Shown here: positions 12,651 through 55,603 of the stretch, piece by piece
Layout of the letters: every line of letters starts with the position of its first letter
Position numbering within the stretch: position 1 is the first letter of the stretch
Assembly (NCBI GenBank): GCA_035578155.1
Contig: JAPWDM010000001.1
Span: 5,708,172-5,772,171, forward strand
Source of the DNA: Brachynemurus nebulosus
Lineage: Eukaryota > Arthropoda > Insecta > Neuroptera > Myrmeleontidae
Direction of reading: 5' to 3'
DNA length: 64,000 nucleotides
Program-made: the position numbers and the translations under genes
Notes under the pieces: model-generated
The model's input: the letters and a program-made list of their open reading frames with translations, nothing else
What the model was told of the DNA's origin: nothing
The model's database searches: none

Positions 12651-13164
12651 TTTTGATGTTTTTCTTTGACGATTCTTCCTTTAAATTGTGGAAATTCTAT
12701 TAAAATCGATTTAGTGACTTTTGTATCATGTTCGAAAAAATAGACAAAAATTCTAAAAAAAATATTTTGGGTTCAGACTTGTAGCATATCTCAAAAAAAA
12801 TTTAATGTACAGAGTACAGACATAGCACCGTTGCAGTTTTATAATAGTATTGGGAAATATTAATTGCTGAAAATTTTTTTTAAAATTAATTAATAAATAA
12901 AAATTAGGGGAACTAGTGCAAAAAATTGTTGCCCTATTGCAAATGGTCAACCTGCAATACTACTGCGTACTTACGTAGTCTACTTGCAGTAGTTCATCCA
13001 TGTGTCATCAGATGGCTAAACATTAAACCACCTCCCTATTTGATTTCCAGTAGAAGCAAAAATAAAACTAAATTTGCATGGTAATATAAAGGAACAATTT
13101 TTAAAAGGGAAGATTTATAAGAAAAAAAAGCCAGTATTAAATATTAAAAGTTATCGAATTTAAT

Positions 13165-13170
13165 TTTATT
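13165..13170 (-). terminator. Nup50 polyadenylation signal
   Basis: TTTATT on the plus strand reads AATAAA on the minus strand, about 110 bases after the Nup50 stop codon. Confidence 0.45.
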
Positions 13171-13280
13171 TATAATCATACTTCATAATTCACTTTCGTA
13201 CGCAATTTTGTGGTGTACATGTCGTTTGTAATCTTTTTTGAACAAACATTTTTACATGACAACATACAAACTACATTTTA

Positions 13281-14359
13281 CTAATTTTTATGCTTTTCTA
13301 ACATTTCGAACAATTTATCGGCATCTTCTGCAGTTTTCACTTTAATTAACATTGTCTGTAACGGTGATTTTTCTTCTTGCGTTGCTCCAGGTTTTGGCTT
13401 CGGAGCTTCTTCTGGCGTAGGAATACAAATTATCATAATATGATTTTTGCCCTTTCTCGAAATTGGAATTGATTTACTTAAAACAACGTTCATTAATAAA
13501 TTTCCCAAATTGGTATCGGCACGAATAATTAATTGTGTCTTTTCAGAGCCTTCAACAGGCTTCAAATACAACTGACCAACTCCACGTTCTACAAAATTGT
13601 TATCCTTTTTTGCAAACAATTTACATTTTACATTGTAAATACTGCCTTCTTCAACGACCGGTGTAAATTCCACTTTCGGTGGTTCATCGGATTCGTCTTC
13701 ATCCTCTGTTTTTTTCTCCTCAGTCGCAGGTGCAGAAACTGATGTTGGTGCGAATGAAAATGGTTTTCCAGATCCGAAAGAAAACGACGTTGACGTGTTA
13801 GTTGTATTTTGTGACGTATTTCCGAAACTAAACGCTGCAGTATTACTAAAAGGTACAACAAACGGTGTAGTGCTAGATTTGTTGTCTTCAGTTTTGTCGG
13901 CAAAGCTAAATGTGGCCGTTTCTGACGTTTTATTAGTACTGCTCAGAGATCCGGATTCTTGGGACGTTTTTTGTATTCCAAAGGAAAACATTGGTGAACT
14001 TTTTGTTTCGGACGTACCAAAAGAAAACATTGGTTTTGAAGTTGCGGTCTCGTTATTGTCTTTTTTATCTTCTTTATTTTCTACTGCTTGTGAAGATGTT
14101 TCTGTTTTAGTTGTTTCGTCACTTTTTGAATTTGCACGATTTTTTTCTGATTCTTCAATTTCCTTCAAATATTTTTCATAATCTTTAAACACTGGGGTAA
14201 GAATACATAACGGATCTTCATCAACGTGAGATTTAATCCATTTTGACACACTTTCGTTAAGTCCTTTTAACTTAGCATAATATTCAGTAGATTTTTTATT
14301 TTCAGGAACCGTTGTTGGTTTTGTTTGATTTTCGTTGGATGTTACGCCATTTTTAATTC
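13281..14359 (-). CDS. Nup50: Nup50 exon 3
   Basis: Begins after the acceptor TTTTTTATAG with GAATTAAAAATGG. Read with the G left by exon 2 it gives GIKNG. It encodes the [12 protein letters not shown] block, the FSFG repeats, the Ran-binding domain and the stop codon. Confidence 0.95.
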
Positions 14360-17228
14360 CTATAAAAAAAATTGTGAAATATAAATTAGTTAAACTGTCT
14401 AATGAAATAAGCTTGTCAAGATAATGCTGAATTATTATTATTATGATTTTTGACAGCGAATTTAAATCAACTAAAATATGACTACAATAAATAATAGTTA
14501 TTTATGCAATAAGTAGCAAAATGAAGGTGTTTTTTTCACAAGTCGTAAGTTTGTCAAACGAGGCCGCAGACCAAGTTGAACAATTGCGACGAGTGAAAAA
14601 AACACTCATTTTGCACGTGTTGCATACAATATTTTTTGCAATTCTGAATTAACATGAAAAAAATTAACGAAAAATGGAAAAATAATCTCAACATTTTAAA
14701 AGTTTGACAGCTACATTAAAAAAAAAGTTTTTCTACTCCTGTTGAAGAACACACTCATTACATATTCATTAACTGTTGAGAAAGTTAGGCATTATTCAAA
14801 GGCGTGGAGGAATAATCATTACTCAATACCTTTCGACCAATGAAATTACCGAATTAACCATTATTCAACGGGCTTGCGATTGTTTTGTGAATAATATATC
14901 TATAAGTTTTAATTTCATATACGTTACGTAGTAAGGTGTAAGTAAAAAAACAACTTGAATTTTATTTTGATCGTTTCCATAGACAGATATACAAACAAAT
15001 GAAATTAGAGATAGATTAAAAAATTTATTCTTTTAATTTAAAATTCATATTCAATTTTATTTAAATCAAAAAGGAAGAAAGTCGTAGAAAAATTACAGTA
15101 TTCTACTCGCTTGCAATGGCTATTACTCATTCAGATGCATTACGACACTCGCCTCGTGAACTCGGCTCGTGTCGCAATTTCATCTTCGTTAGTAATAGCT
15201 ATCATTACCAGCTCGTTGAATTATACTATCAACATATTTGTTTTGTATTATTCATGTATGACTATGGCGGCTTGTATTGTATCGTTACTATAGAAATGAA
15301 TTTGTTTACTTTCGTTTCACGCGTAATAAGAAAGGTAGATACTTTTTATTACGCGTGAAAAGATTAAAGTAGAACTATAAAGTTAAGTTTTTAATTCAGA
15401 ATTGCAAAAATAAAAATTTTGTACCATTTGTAACATGTTTGAAAATGATTATATGAATCGAAACACATTACAAAATTAATTAAATAAAAGTGGTATTTTT
15501 GCAAAGTATTTGATTTATTTTTAGCAAATAAAATATTATCACAAAGTAATGCTTAAATCTGTTAAATTCAAAATGTGACTACTATGAGGAAATGTGCATT
15601 GTGCAAGTGCCATTTTTATTTTTAAATGATCTTTTGATAATAAATAGTATATTATATACCAAGGAAGTAAAATGTGATTTTTGATTCCGAGTGTGAGGTT
15701 TGTTTCTAGAGTGCCTATAAAGGTCTGAGTGTAACAATTCACACTAGGGGTCAAAAGAGACACTTTAGTCCCGTGGCCTATATTTAATATCTTTTGCAAT
15801 TCCAGATAATTTAAAATTATAATAAGTAACAAAAAAATTATTTAAATGGCCTTTAAATTGTGGGAAATAACATTATATCGGCGGCGTTCCCAAGAAAATT
15901 TTGTTAGCCTAACGTTTCACCATTACAAACCAGAGGGCTCTGATTCAAAAAATTAATGCACGTTAAATATTTTTTCATGGGTTTTCACGATATAAATACT
16001 TAACTTCTGAAGCACAGCCATATTCAAATATTATGGAATAAAAATAATCAGTCACCATGTTAGAAATTGTTGTTTTAATATCTAATGCATATTAACCTTT
16101 TGATTGCGAGCACTCTGGTTTGTAACGTTTGTAACGGTACAAGTTCCGTTAGCTAACGTTAGGCTAACAAAATTTTCTGGCGAACGCCAGCATTGTCTTT
16201 AACAGTCGTAACAGTCTTTATCTACAAGTTTGAATTTGTGTATTATTTTAAATAAGTAATTCATTATCTAGCAACGAAAAAAGAGGTAATTCTTTACCTC
16301 AAAAGGACAAAAGGCCGTAAACAATTTGAATTAGTAATCACATAATGTTTAAAAACATTGAAAAAGGATAAAATACCACATTATACTTTAATTTTACCAG
16401 GAAATTTGGGACAGCTTTTAATGTAATTATATCGCATTTTGGAATTTAAACGAGTATTAACCGTATTAAATAATATAGATAAAAAATAATTTTCAATTCG
16501 ATGTTTGACAGTATACCATAATATTTATTCAAAACTAACAATTTTACCAAACTCGGTCCCTATTACTCCATACAATCAAATCTTATAGTTTCATTCCCTA
16601 ATGTTTAAAATGATCTTTCGCTAGACTTGATTATTGTTTACGTCTGGCTAAAAAAGTTTGAATTAACTAAAAAAAAAAATCAATTTCCCTGATGATAAGG
16701 AGATTGCACTTATCTTGCTCACCTTACCACCTATTAAATAAATTATATACTAAAGCTACTAAAGCTCCTTTTGAACATTTTTCAATAATTGATTTAGAAC
16801 CAATTTGACTTATTGTCAGTCAGTATAAATATGCATTTATTTTGTAAATAGAAACCACCCACCTGTTAAATTAGTTCCTGTATTTGATTTCGCTAAAAAA
16901 TTAAAAAGAGATCCAGTACTTGCTGGTGCCTTTGCAAAACCAGTAAAACTACTAAATACATTCGTTGAATTTTCATTATCCTAAAACAGAAAATTAAACA
17001 TATTTTGATACATTCGTACAAAAAAGAATTTTAAGGTTAGGATATCAATGAGTTATTTTAATTACGTACTCCTGTTTGTGCGACCGTTCTTCTTTTTGCA
17101 GATTTAATTACTCGATTTTTTAAGACTTCTTGCGGGGCCATTTTAAATTCTCCGGCTTCTTCAACTTCCTCTTCATCGTCCCAGTTGTCATGATTCAATT
17201 GCTTAGAAGCAGTCCTTTTTCCCGCCAT
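13281..17228 (-). CDS. Nup50: Nucleoporin Nup50
   Basis: The CDS joins 17228-17070, 16980-16863 and 14359-13281 and encodes 451 residues. The N terminus [20 protein letters not shown], then [13 protein letters not shown] and KRR, matches the Nup50 N-terminal domain that binds importin alpha. Residues about 93-140 carry the family signature of a short block followed by [17 protein letters not shown] (here [17 protein letters not shown]). A Ser/Thr-rich middle region holds several FSFG repeats. Residues about 315-450 form the RanBP1-like Ran-binding domain ([48 protein letters not shown]). Nup50 sits on the nuclear basket and speeds importin-driven cargo release and recycling. Splice borders are GT..AG and phases agree. 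It is divergent from the PHF21A gene. Confidence 0.96.
14516..14616. mobile_element. MITE in Nup50 intron 2
   Basis: GCAAAATGAAGGTGTTTTTT at the left and AAAAAACACTCATTTTGC at the right are inverse complements with few mismatches, with a roughly 60-base centre. There is no coding capacity. Confidence 0.7.
14632..15410. mobile_element. Element with GCAATTCTGAATTAA inverted ends in Nup50 intron 2
   Basis: GCAATTCTGAATTAA near 14638 and TTAATTCAGAATTGC near 15390 are perfect inverse complements about 780 bases apart. The interior holds a hairpin, TTCACGCGTAATAAG / TTATTACGCGTGAA, at 15318-15359. The overlapping small open frames at 15111-15358 follow no known domain. Confidence 0.6.
15420..15545 (+). 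repeat. Penelope-like/hammerhead-like repeat copy
   Basis: GAATCGAAACACATTAC followed by AAATAAAAGTGGTATTTTTG matches the copies at 20317-20450 and 35636-35785, where GAAAC is followed by the same ATAAAAGTGGTATTT tail. It lies in Nup50 intron 2. Confidence 0.5.
15883..16187. mobile_element. Family D element, TIR copy in Nup50 intron 2
   Basis: AGAAAATTTTGTTAGCCTAACG at 15894 faces its inverse complement at about 16156-16178, with GGCGTTC / GAACGCC outside. The interior contains ACCAGAGGGCTCTGATTC. A related interior (ACCAGAGATCTCTGATTC) occurs in PHF21A intron 7 near 47213. It is possibly hAT-like, but no target duplication was confirmed. Confidence 0.6.
16863..16980 (-). CDS. Nup50: Nup50 exon 2
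   Basis: Starts after an acceptor reading CTGTTTTAG and ends before GTGGGT, in phase 1. It encodes the Ser/Phe/Gly-rich stretch [15 protein letters not shown] onward, a linker between the N-terminal and central parts. Confidence 0.88.
17070..17228 (-). CDS. Nup50: Nup50 exon 1
   Basis: Encodes residues 1-53, the importin-alpha-binding segment. The start codon is the ATG whose complement is CAT at 17226-17228. The donor is GTACGT, and intron 1 is only 89 bases. The exon ends in phase 0. Confidence 0.92.
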
Positions 17229-18480
17229 GATAACTAGTACAGTTTCTATTTAAAAGTTAATTTATACGAAATTTAATATATTTATCCGCTTATAATTTGA
17301 ACAAAAATAATTATATAAACAATAATAACTGTTAAAAATATAAATTAGACTTTTTTTACATCTTGTGTTAAAAAATTGTTGAATTAATTTGTGTACACTT
17401 CCAAATCACACTCTGCCTTGACGAGAGTACATTATGCAGATTATATAGAAATGTATTTTTACATATTTAACATGGAATACAAATGACCGGTAAATTATAA
17501 AGCGTATTAACAGTGTTGTATTATATTATTTAGCGAATACAGTTGCTATAATTCCTTCTCTGCTATTTCGCCTATTTCTACTATATATCAAGATGAAGTA
17601 TTTTTAGTTCATTGAATTGATTTTTTGCTGATTTCACACAAATATATCAGTTTATCTAGTTCAGTGCACTTCATGAATATAAAGTGTAATTTAAGTGTTG
17701 TGTTTATAAAATTCGAATATTTAATTTTTAATGTGACATCATACGTTAAATTTTTAATTAAAATTTCAAATAATTTCAATAGTTTTATTTGATTTGTAAA
17801 CAGTAAACAATCCTTATCCGTTTAATTATAAACTATTTGTCAGGTATATTAACAATATAAATATGCGCCACTGTTTAAAATTCTCTGCGTCAATTTATTA
17901 TTTTTTTCTCAAAAGCATGAATTAAAAGTCCGTACGTATTCAGGGAAAGATGATTACTAATTATTCAATATCATATTATTCATATTATAGTCTTTATTAT
18001 CTAACATCAATAATAAAATTATAATTAGAAACAGTAATTAAATAGGCTATTAATAAATTTAAATCTTTACTGACGGAGTTAATTTTATTTACATCGTTTT
18101 ATTTTATTATTATTATTATTATTATTATTTTTTTTTTGAGATACTAAACAGTTAAAAAACATTTTCAATGTGCTACATAATTATAATATTTCTTGGACAA
18201 ATTATTTAAATAGCTGAATGATGATTATAGTTTATTTAACTTATTTAATTTTATTTGAGTTTTTCGATAATATGAAAACGACAATTTTAAAATAAAGTTA
18301 ACATTTGTGTTGTGTGATGAATACGATGAATACCCAAGCTTACTTGCTATACGGACGATTCTAAACCAAGGCCTGTTGCGCGCGTGCATATTATTTCTGT
18401 ATTTACGGTATTGTATTTACACCAAACGTCTATCTCGCTTGTTTTATTTAACAACATAAAAATTAATAAAATCTGTGAAT
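17229..18480. promoter_or_regulatory. Divergent intergenic region between Nup50 and PHF21A
   Basis: This is the 1.25 kb between the two divergent start codons. It is AT-rich, with an ATT trinucleotide run near 18106-18130 and one GC-richer patch near 18360-18390 (GGCCTGTTGCGCGCGTGC), which could mark the PHF21A promoter. No specific element is certain. Confidence 0.4.
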
Positions 18481-49129
<30,649 letters not shown>

Positions 49130-49270
49130 TCTCCAAAAGTAGAAAATTAAACCCATTTTAGTAAGGTAGTTCTAATTGAAATATAACAAAAAAAGACTTG
49201 TGTAAATTAATTAAATCAATAATTGCTATTTTTGTAAACACTTCTATTTAAAAATAAAAGAATTTAGACA
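49130..49270 (+). other. PHF21A 3' UTR with polyadenylation signal
   Basis: AATAAA at 49253-49258 follows the TGA by about 125 bases and is the first good polyadenylation signal. Use of later signals cannot be excluded. Confidence 0.5.
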
Positions 49271-50351
49271 AATTTTTTTATGTATAATTAGCCAAAAAAT
49301 TAGATATATAGTACATTCCAAAAATTATCGATACTTTAGTATTATTACAGGTTAACAAATACGCTTTGTTTCAATAAAATTTTTTGTTTTCAAAAATAGC
49401 ACTGTATTATAATTTTAATCAAATTGTAAATAAATAATTAGAGCAATATTTTTTTGTTAAATTTAAATGTGATAGCAGCATGGACCGATCAATTGTTCAA
49501 TTTCATTTTAAATTTTAATTGTCAAGATAATGAGGCAATAAGCATGTTACTATAGCGATTTGTTTAAAACATAATAAAAAATATATAAAAAACGGAAGTA
49601 AAAAAAAGTTTTGTTAGTAATTTTTTTAAGAATTGTTAAAAATATGTTCTTGTTATTTACGAATAATCGTAGAAAATAATATTGTGGAATAATAAATGAA
49701 AATTTTCGTTTTTGTAAGTTGTCATTTGATTTTCCGATTTAAAATTGTAATATTTAATTGTACAAAAAGTTTAATTTTTATTTGTTGTTCCCAATTAATT
49801 TTTATATATTCGAAATTTTGTACTATGAATAATTTATTATAAGCGGATCAAAACGTTTATCTTTTTTCGAAATCCGTCCACTTGGATGTAAATGCCTAAT
49901 ATTAGGTGTCTTTATAAACTGTGTTTTAATTGTATTAAGTCATGTTAAACGTGTTATGTTGAGAAAAATTTAAGTCAAGATCGAGAATTTAATATCGATA
50001 AATGTAAATTATTTTGTATTTTGAGGTTATTCGTTTTTTAAACAATTTTTTTTTATTTTTAAAATTAGTAAATGCATGTAAATTGTAATTAACCCGTTAC
50101 AGTCCGCCTCTATTTCTAAGAAGTCAGATTTTGATTTTACACAAAAACTATAAGGTATAAGATTCTTTTGTAGATTCTAAAATAAAATCCTGATATTTTT
50201 ATCAGGATAAGAGTAGAGGTCTCTCTAATATATTTATGAGACATTTAATAATTATGAGACATTTAATAATATTTGTTCCACAAAGAAAAGAGAACAGTAA
50301 AACTCGAAAAAAAGTACACCATTTACATACATGATTTTCCCACTGTAGTAT
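49271..50351. other. AT-rich intergenic DNA, nothing recognised
   Basis: No coding or repeat signal was supported. Confidence 0.45.
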
Positions 50352-50498
50352 TAAAAATGCCATAGTGATTGAAAAATTATCGACTGGCACTCGAACCAAG
50401 AATCTCCTAGTAATCAGCCGGGTGTCTTGTCCCCTAGACCATACGATCCTCTGAGCGAGAGCCACTCGAGTTCGATAAGCATTCAATCACATATATGT
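50352..50498 (-). mobile_element. tRNA-like repeat, copy 3
   Basis: The minus strand starts ATATATGTGATTGAATGCTT, passes GGATCGTATGGTCTAGGGG (box A-like) and GGTTCGAGTGCC (box B-like) and ends TTTTTCAATCACTATGG. An open frame crossing it is an artefact. Confidence 0.75.
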
Positions 50499-51376
50499 AT
50501 TACTACTTTGTTTTAATGTGAGACACAGTTTTTTTTTAAATCAGTTAAGAGTATTTGAAATTAAAAAAAAAACCACTGTAGTATGTGTAATACCATGGGT
50601 GGTAATGAGTTAATAAATAATGTTTTTAAGAAATGAAAATTCGAATTCCAGCTACTTTCCAGCTTTAGGTATAAGAATTTTAATAAATCTCCGTTTAGTG
50701 TTTATTTTAGACATTTTTGAATTTAATAAAAAACTAAGAATCAGTCACAATATAAAAAGGCAAAAAAAAAAAACAAATTCAAAATTGTCGAAGAAACCGC
50801 GCTTAACACGTTTAATATAGTTGTCCAAGATAAACAACTTTAAAACATTAGACAAAGATCATTATTGTATTCTTTTAAATTTTATTTATTTATTTATTTT
50901 TTTTTCATGTAATATCGTAATTATTTATTTAAAGTTTATGGTAGTTTTTTTTTTATTAAGGTTTACAAGAGTGTATATATTTTTTAGAGACTTACTACAT
51001 GGATGACTACATGTTCAAGAAAATACAATTTGTAATTCACATAACAAAACAGTTTTGAAATAGTCTGGCGCTGAAATCTGTTGGTGACGTTTTAAAGCTT
51101 TTATTTACGAATGTTTTATGGTACTCATAATCATAATACTCCTTTGCTTTGATTTTATAAACTTATTATTTATTAAACTTTATTATCAATGACATGTTGC
51201 TTTCAAACGATACCAACAGATGTTAGCACTAAGCTGCTGCAATATTTTGTTGTGTAAAGTGCAAAATATCATTCTAAATAGTAAAAAAAAAACAAAAATA
51301 ATATCCAAAAAGTTTATAAAACAATGAGTGATTTTATTCAGTGGAACATAAATTAGATGATATTGCTACATGTTAA
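50499..51376. other. AT-rich intergenic DNA, nothing recognised
   Basis: Contains poly(A) and poly(T) runs. Two consecutive short plus-strand frames (50620-50820 and 50821-51006) are Lys- or Phe-rich with no domain. Confidence 0.45.
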
Positions 51377-51635
51377 CACTTTAATGGCCGAACGACTACG
51401 CACTACGCAGAAAAACTAATAAAGAAACTTTATATAAATAAATCTACGAAATAATCCAATATGCACGAATACACATTTTTAATAAAAATAAGACCATAAA
51501 AATAAACACAATAACAGTAAAGTGATAAAAAAATTTAACCAATTATCATCCACGGTAGCATCACTTACATGTGTGATTAACCTCTACAATGGTTTTGGCT
51601 ATCACCTTCATGTTGTGTGAGCGACCGTTAAAGTG
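51377..51635. mobile_element. piggyBac-like MITE with TTAA flanks, copy near 51.5 kb
   Basis: TTAA at 51373-51376 and 51636-51639. Ends CACTTTAATGGCCG and CGACCGTTAAAGTG are inverted. The outer CATG on both sides extends the symmetry. Confidence 0.75.
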
Positions 51636-51639
51636 TTAA

Positions 51640-52734
51640 CATGAATAAAAATTAGAAGTAATAAGAAAAGTCAGATGAAGATACATAAACACTAAAGTTT
51701 CCGGTTCAGTTAGTTAAAAGTATGCTTTTTTCTTTCATGTAGTTACTTTAAATAGCAATTGGTTCAGTGGATACAGCAATATAGTCACTGCAAAACGCTT
51801 CATCGGATAAAAACACTCAATTTCAGAAAGAAATCATAAAAGTAAAGTTGATATGTCAAGTATAGAACTAGCTTATTAAAAAATATTCTAGATGTATCAC
51901 TAGTTTTTGATAGGTGGCAGTGCAACATACCAAACTAGCGACACCTGGGAACATGATCGACAGGTGTTAATAAAAAGAATTAATTGATCCGCTATTTAAA
52001 TAAATTATCATATTGTACTAAATTTTTTTTATTATAAATATATATTTATCCACTTTAATCGATTAAAACGAATATTGGTTCCTAAAATAATTATGTATAA
52101 TAATTTATTTCGCTCAAATCATTTATTTTTATAGATATAATTAATTAGTTAATTTTTTTCTTTTTATTAATTGTATTTCATTCAATGATCCAAATCAGTT
52201 CAGTTTATTATTTTTTTTATAAACTACAATAAATTTTTTGATTATTTTATGTAAAGAATTTTGATTTTTACAAATATTGTAATTCAGTGCATGCAACTCA
52301 TATTTTTTCCCTTTGATTTTATTTGAATTTTTTTTATTGCGTCATATATTTTTTGATTATTTGCACTTGTTGTTTGTTCACATTTTAAAATGTGCCAACA
52401 TGTATATTAATTGTTATTGCTCATTTTATTCTTCCTGTATAAATTAATAATTTAGAGAATATTTCTTTCAAATTTGATTCAGAAATAGAAATTATTTCTT
52501 TGAATTGAAATATCTAAAATTTCTAAGTTATTCTATTAAATACTTACAGAATACATTCTTTTTTCGTTTTGCTGTTATTAAGTAATGTTAGTAATCTAAC
52601 ACAATTCTAAATTTTTAAATATTTGCTAATAATTAATAAAACATTTTACTTTGCAAATATACTACACATTTATACGTTTATTTAATTATGCGTTAAATAT
52701 ATTTTATAAAAAAAAAAGTAGTAGAAGTGGGAAG
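51640..52734. other. AT-rich intergenic DNA, nothing recognised
   Basis: No supported gene or repeat. Confidence 0.45.
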
Positions 52735-53636
52735 TAGAGATGTCGATTTTAAATCGATTTATCGAAGGTCCATTAATCGAGGATTAAGAAATCGATTCTT
52801 TTTTCGATTTTTCTCGTGCGAAATCCATGAATCGATTAAAAGAATAAAAATAAATTGAGAGTCGAATTTCTTCGAGAAATAATTTCTTTTTTATTATGAT
52901 TCTACAAAGAAGAATATGTAAAGTAAAACACTAAAAACTCCCCATGTGACCAAATATGCCATGTAACCAATTGGTCAACATATCTGTGCCTAGGGTGACC
53001 CATACATTTCACTCCCGTTTTTTCCTTTTTTCACAAATTTGCGTTAATTCATCATTTGTAAGAGTGTAATATACAGTAGAGCACCAATTTTATCAAGAAA
53101 AAGTAGTCTCCATAAGTGGTGCTTGACAAAAGTGATGTTTTTGACCAGGGGCGATTCACAAATATCGTAAGATTATGTTTTGAATTAAAATTATGTTTTT
53201 TTAAATATTAATAAAAGAAAAAAAGAAGTGAAGAATTAAAAATTATTTATCTCAGAAAATATTTTTTCTTTTGTCGTTTTATTAATCTGCTTTGAAATAA
53301 TTTTGTTTACATTTTACGTATGATAAAAACCGCCACAGAACAGAATACATATAGGTAAACATTCTATGTACAATAATTAAAATCAACATTCCCAAGCTTT
53401 GAGGTCTGTTGTTGTTTGTCATTACTATTAGCGGCAGGGCCGGACCTAGAGTTATAAGGAGGGGGGGGGGGCAAATTTCCCTGTTGGCGCCCCTCGTAGC
53501 AAAAAAATTTTTACCTGGATGATGACAAAAAAAACCTGGACACCTGGACCCTACCATAAATCGGCACCATTGACTTTTTTTTCGGTCATCACTTACAAAT
53601 TCACTTTAACCCTACCATAAATTGTTACTATTCACG

Positions 53637-53667
<31 letters not shown>

Positions 53668-54213
53668 ACTCCAGGACCATTGACCCTATCATAAATTATG
53701 ACTGTCGACCTTTTTTTTTTGCTCCTCACTTCAACAATTTTTTAAATTTTGCTCCGCCCAAAGAAAATTTCACCATTTTCGCGCCCCTCAAATTACGTTT
53801 TCGGCGCCCCTAAAATCATCCAGGGGGCACGTGCCTCCGCTGCCCCCGCCCCCTAGATCCGGCCCTGATTAGCGGTATATTTACTTGTTTCTTTTGATAA
53901 AATCATGCGTCATGGTCTATTGCTAATGGATTTCATATTTATTTACTTGACATTTTTGATGCAACTTTCCAAAAGTGATGTTGACCAATATGATGCTCTC
54001 AAAAAATTTTCAAAACTGATGTTTCCATTATCGGTGCTATACTGTAGTTATTTGATAATGTATCAATCATATGTGTATAATCAATTAATTTTGTTACAAA
54101 TTTAGATTCTTTAGATCGATTTGTTTAGCCTATTTTTATTTGTATGGTTTTTTTTTTACTCGGTTTGAATCGACTCAAAAATCGATCTCTTTTTTTGAGA
54201 ATCGATGTCTCTA
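52735..54213. mobile_element. hAT-like element (TAGAGATGTCGATT ends) with nested MITE
   Basis: Starts TAGAGATGTCGATT and ends AATCGATGTCTCTA. Flanks GTGGGAAG and CTGAGAAG agree at 6 of 8 bases. AATCGATT-type subterminal words recur at both ends. The interior has no intact frame. A 433-bp hAT-like MITE is nested at 53435. Confidence 0.75.
53435..53867. mobile_element. hAT-like MITE with GC-rich ends and 8-bp TSD
   Basis: ATTAGCGG at 53427-53434 and 53868-53875 is a perfect duplication. Ends CAGGGCCGGACCTAGAG and CTAGATCCGGCCCTG. GGCGCCCCT words recur; poly(G) near the left and a poly(T) run at 53637-53662. Confidence 0.9.
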
Positions 54214-54221
54214 CTGAGAAG

Positions 54222-54724
54222 GTTTTTCTTTCCAGTCTGACAACTAGTATAACCCATTTTGAGTAGTTGTTTGTAGTAGGATGGGCGGAATAGTGATTTG
54301 TTTAAAGAAATCAATAGCCGAAAAATTTAGCATGGAAAAATTTTTGATACTTAAGTTATTGGTATAGGTAACCAAAAGAAAAGTTTGAACATTTTTGTTT
54401 ATCAGTTTTTAACTCTTTTTTCAAAAATATGATAAGAATGATAATTTTTATATTTAAATATACATTTAAAAAAATTAGGATTGTGCTAGAAAATTTTAAA
54501 GAATTTTACAAAAGTAATTTATAATGGATTCGTACAAAAGATAGGATAAAAAAATCTTTAATGTTTTTATTCAAAATTGATAGAAAATACTGAAAATATT
54601 TTTTCATCAATTTTGAAAGATCAGTTATTAATACTAACAATTGATGTACTAAAATGTTTGGTTCTTGTATTAAAAATCTTTTAAATGTTTTATTGATGAT
54701 GAAAAAATTATGCGCACATCTATA
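54222..54724. other. AT-rich intergenic DNA, nothing recognised
   Basis: No supported gene or repeat. Confidence 0.4.
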
Positions 54725-54897
54725 GTGGTGAAATTAGAAACTGAATCGGGTGGTACATGTCCGTATACATCTAACTGGGGTTAGAAATAGGTACGAAATA
54801 TATGTATTATACAAATTGTGTGCCGATGACTAGATTTCTATCGTCATTTAGGTTTGTAGGCAAACGTTCAATCTAATACAATTTCTAATTTCACCAC
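54725..54897. mobile_element. Small MITE with GTGGTGAAATTAGAAA ends
   Basis: GTGGTGAAATTAGAAA and TTTCTAATTTCACCAC are perfect inverse complements 173 bases apart end to end. There is no coding capacity. Confidence 0.8.
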
Positions 54898-55251
54898 CAG
54901 AAGCGCGAGTGAGAATCTGCGTCATAAAGTCTTTGGAATGATTAAGATTCCAATAAAACACATTTAATAATTTTCTGTAATATTAATTGTAAATAAAAAG
55001 AAATATTTGAAATGTAAAGAAAGAAATAGCATATCATAAATTTTAAAATTTAACTAATTTTTGTATATATATATGAATTGTAATATTTTGTATACAGGGT
55101 GTTCCTAATAAAATTTTCAGTATAGGGATCTTGTAAATGGTAAAAAATAGTTTCGGTTAAATTAGATGAATTATGCTGAAACTACGGAACAAGGAAAGCT
55201 ATGTCATATGGTGAATGGAAGAAGCATTTTTTAAGAAGTGGGCAACTTTAT

Positions 55252-55603
55252 CATGGTGGCTACATTACTGGAAAACCTGGAAATGTCAGGGAATTTTTAC
55301 TTTCTGGAAAAGTCAGGGAATTTTACCAGAAGACTGGAAAAAATTGATTTTTATATTTAGGGATAAAACTTCAATCAATTTTTCACTTGTTTTGAGATTC
55401 TTTGTTGAGAGATTTTTTTCTTTTTTTTTTTTTTGCTCGCCATTCACTTTTTTTCCTCAGAATTTTTTTTTAGCTTTTGTGGGATAAAGGGGATAAAGTA
55501 AGATGGCATTTTTCACAAAAGAGTCAGGGAATTTTTTAATAAAATTTCTGGAAAACCCGGAAAAGTCAGAGAATTTGATCTTCAAAAATCTGTGGCCACC
55601 ATG
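55252..55603. mobile_element. Element with CATGGTGGCYAC ends and repeated TCAGGGAATTTT
   Basis: CATGGTGGCTAC and GTGGCCACCATG are inverse complements. ACTGGAAAACCTGGAA, GTCAGGGAATTTTTA and similar words recur inside in both halves. A second short feature, ATACAGGGTGTTCC at 55093, marks the start of another repeat fragment just upstream. Confidence 0.65.

Noticed and set aside
55215..55487. 90-residue Trp/Phe-rich frame
   Set aside because: It lies across the TCAGGGAATTTT repeat element and a poly(T) run; no domain.
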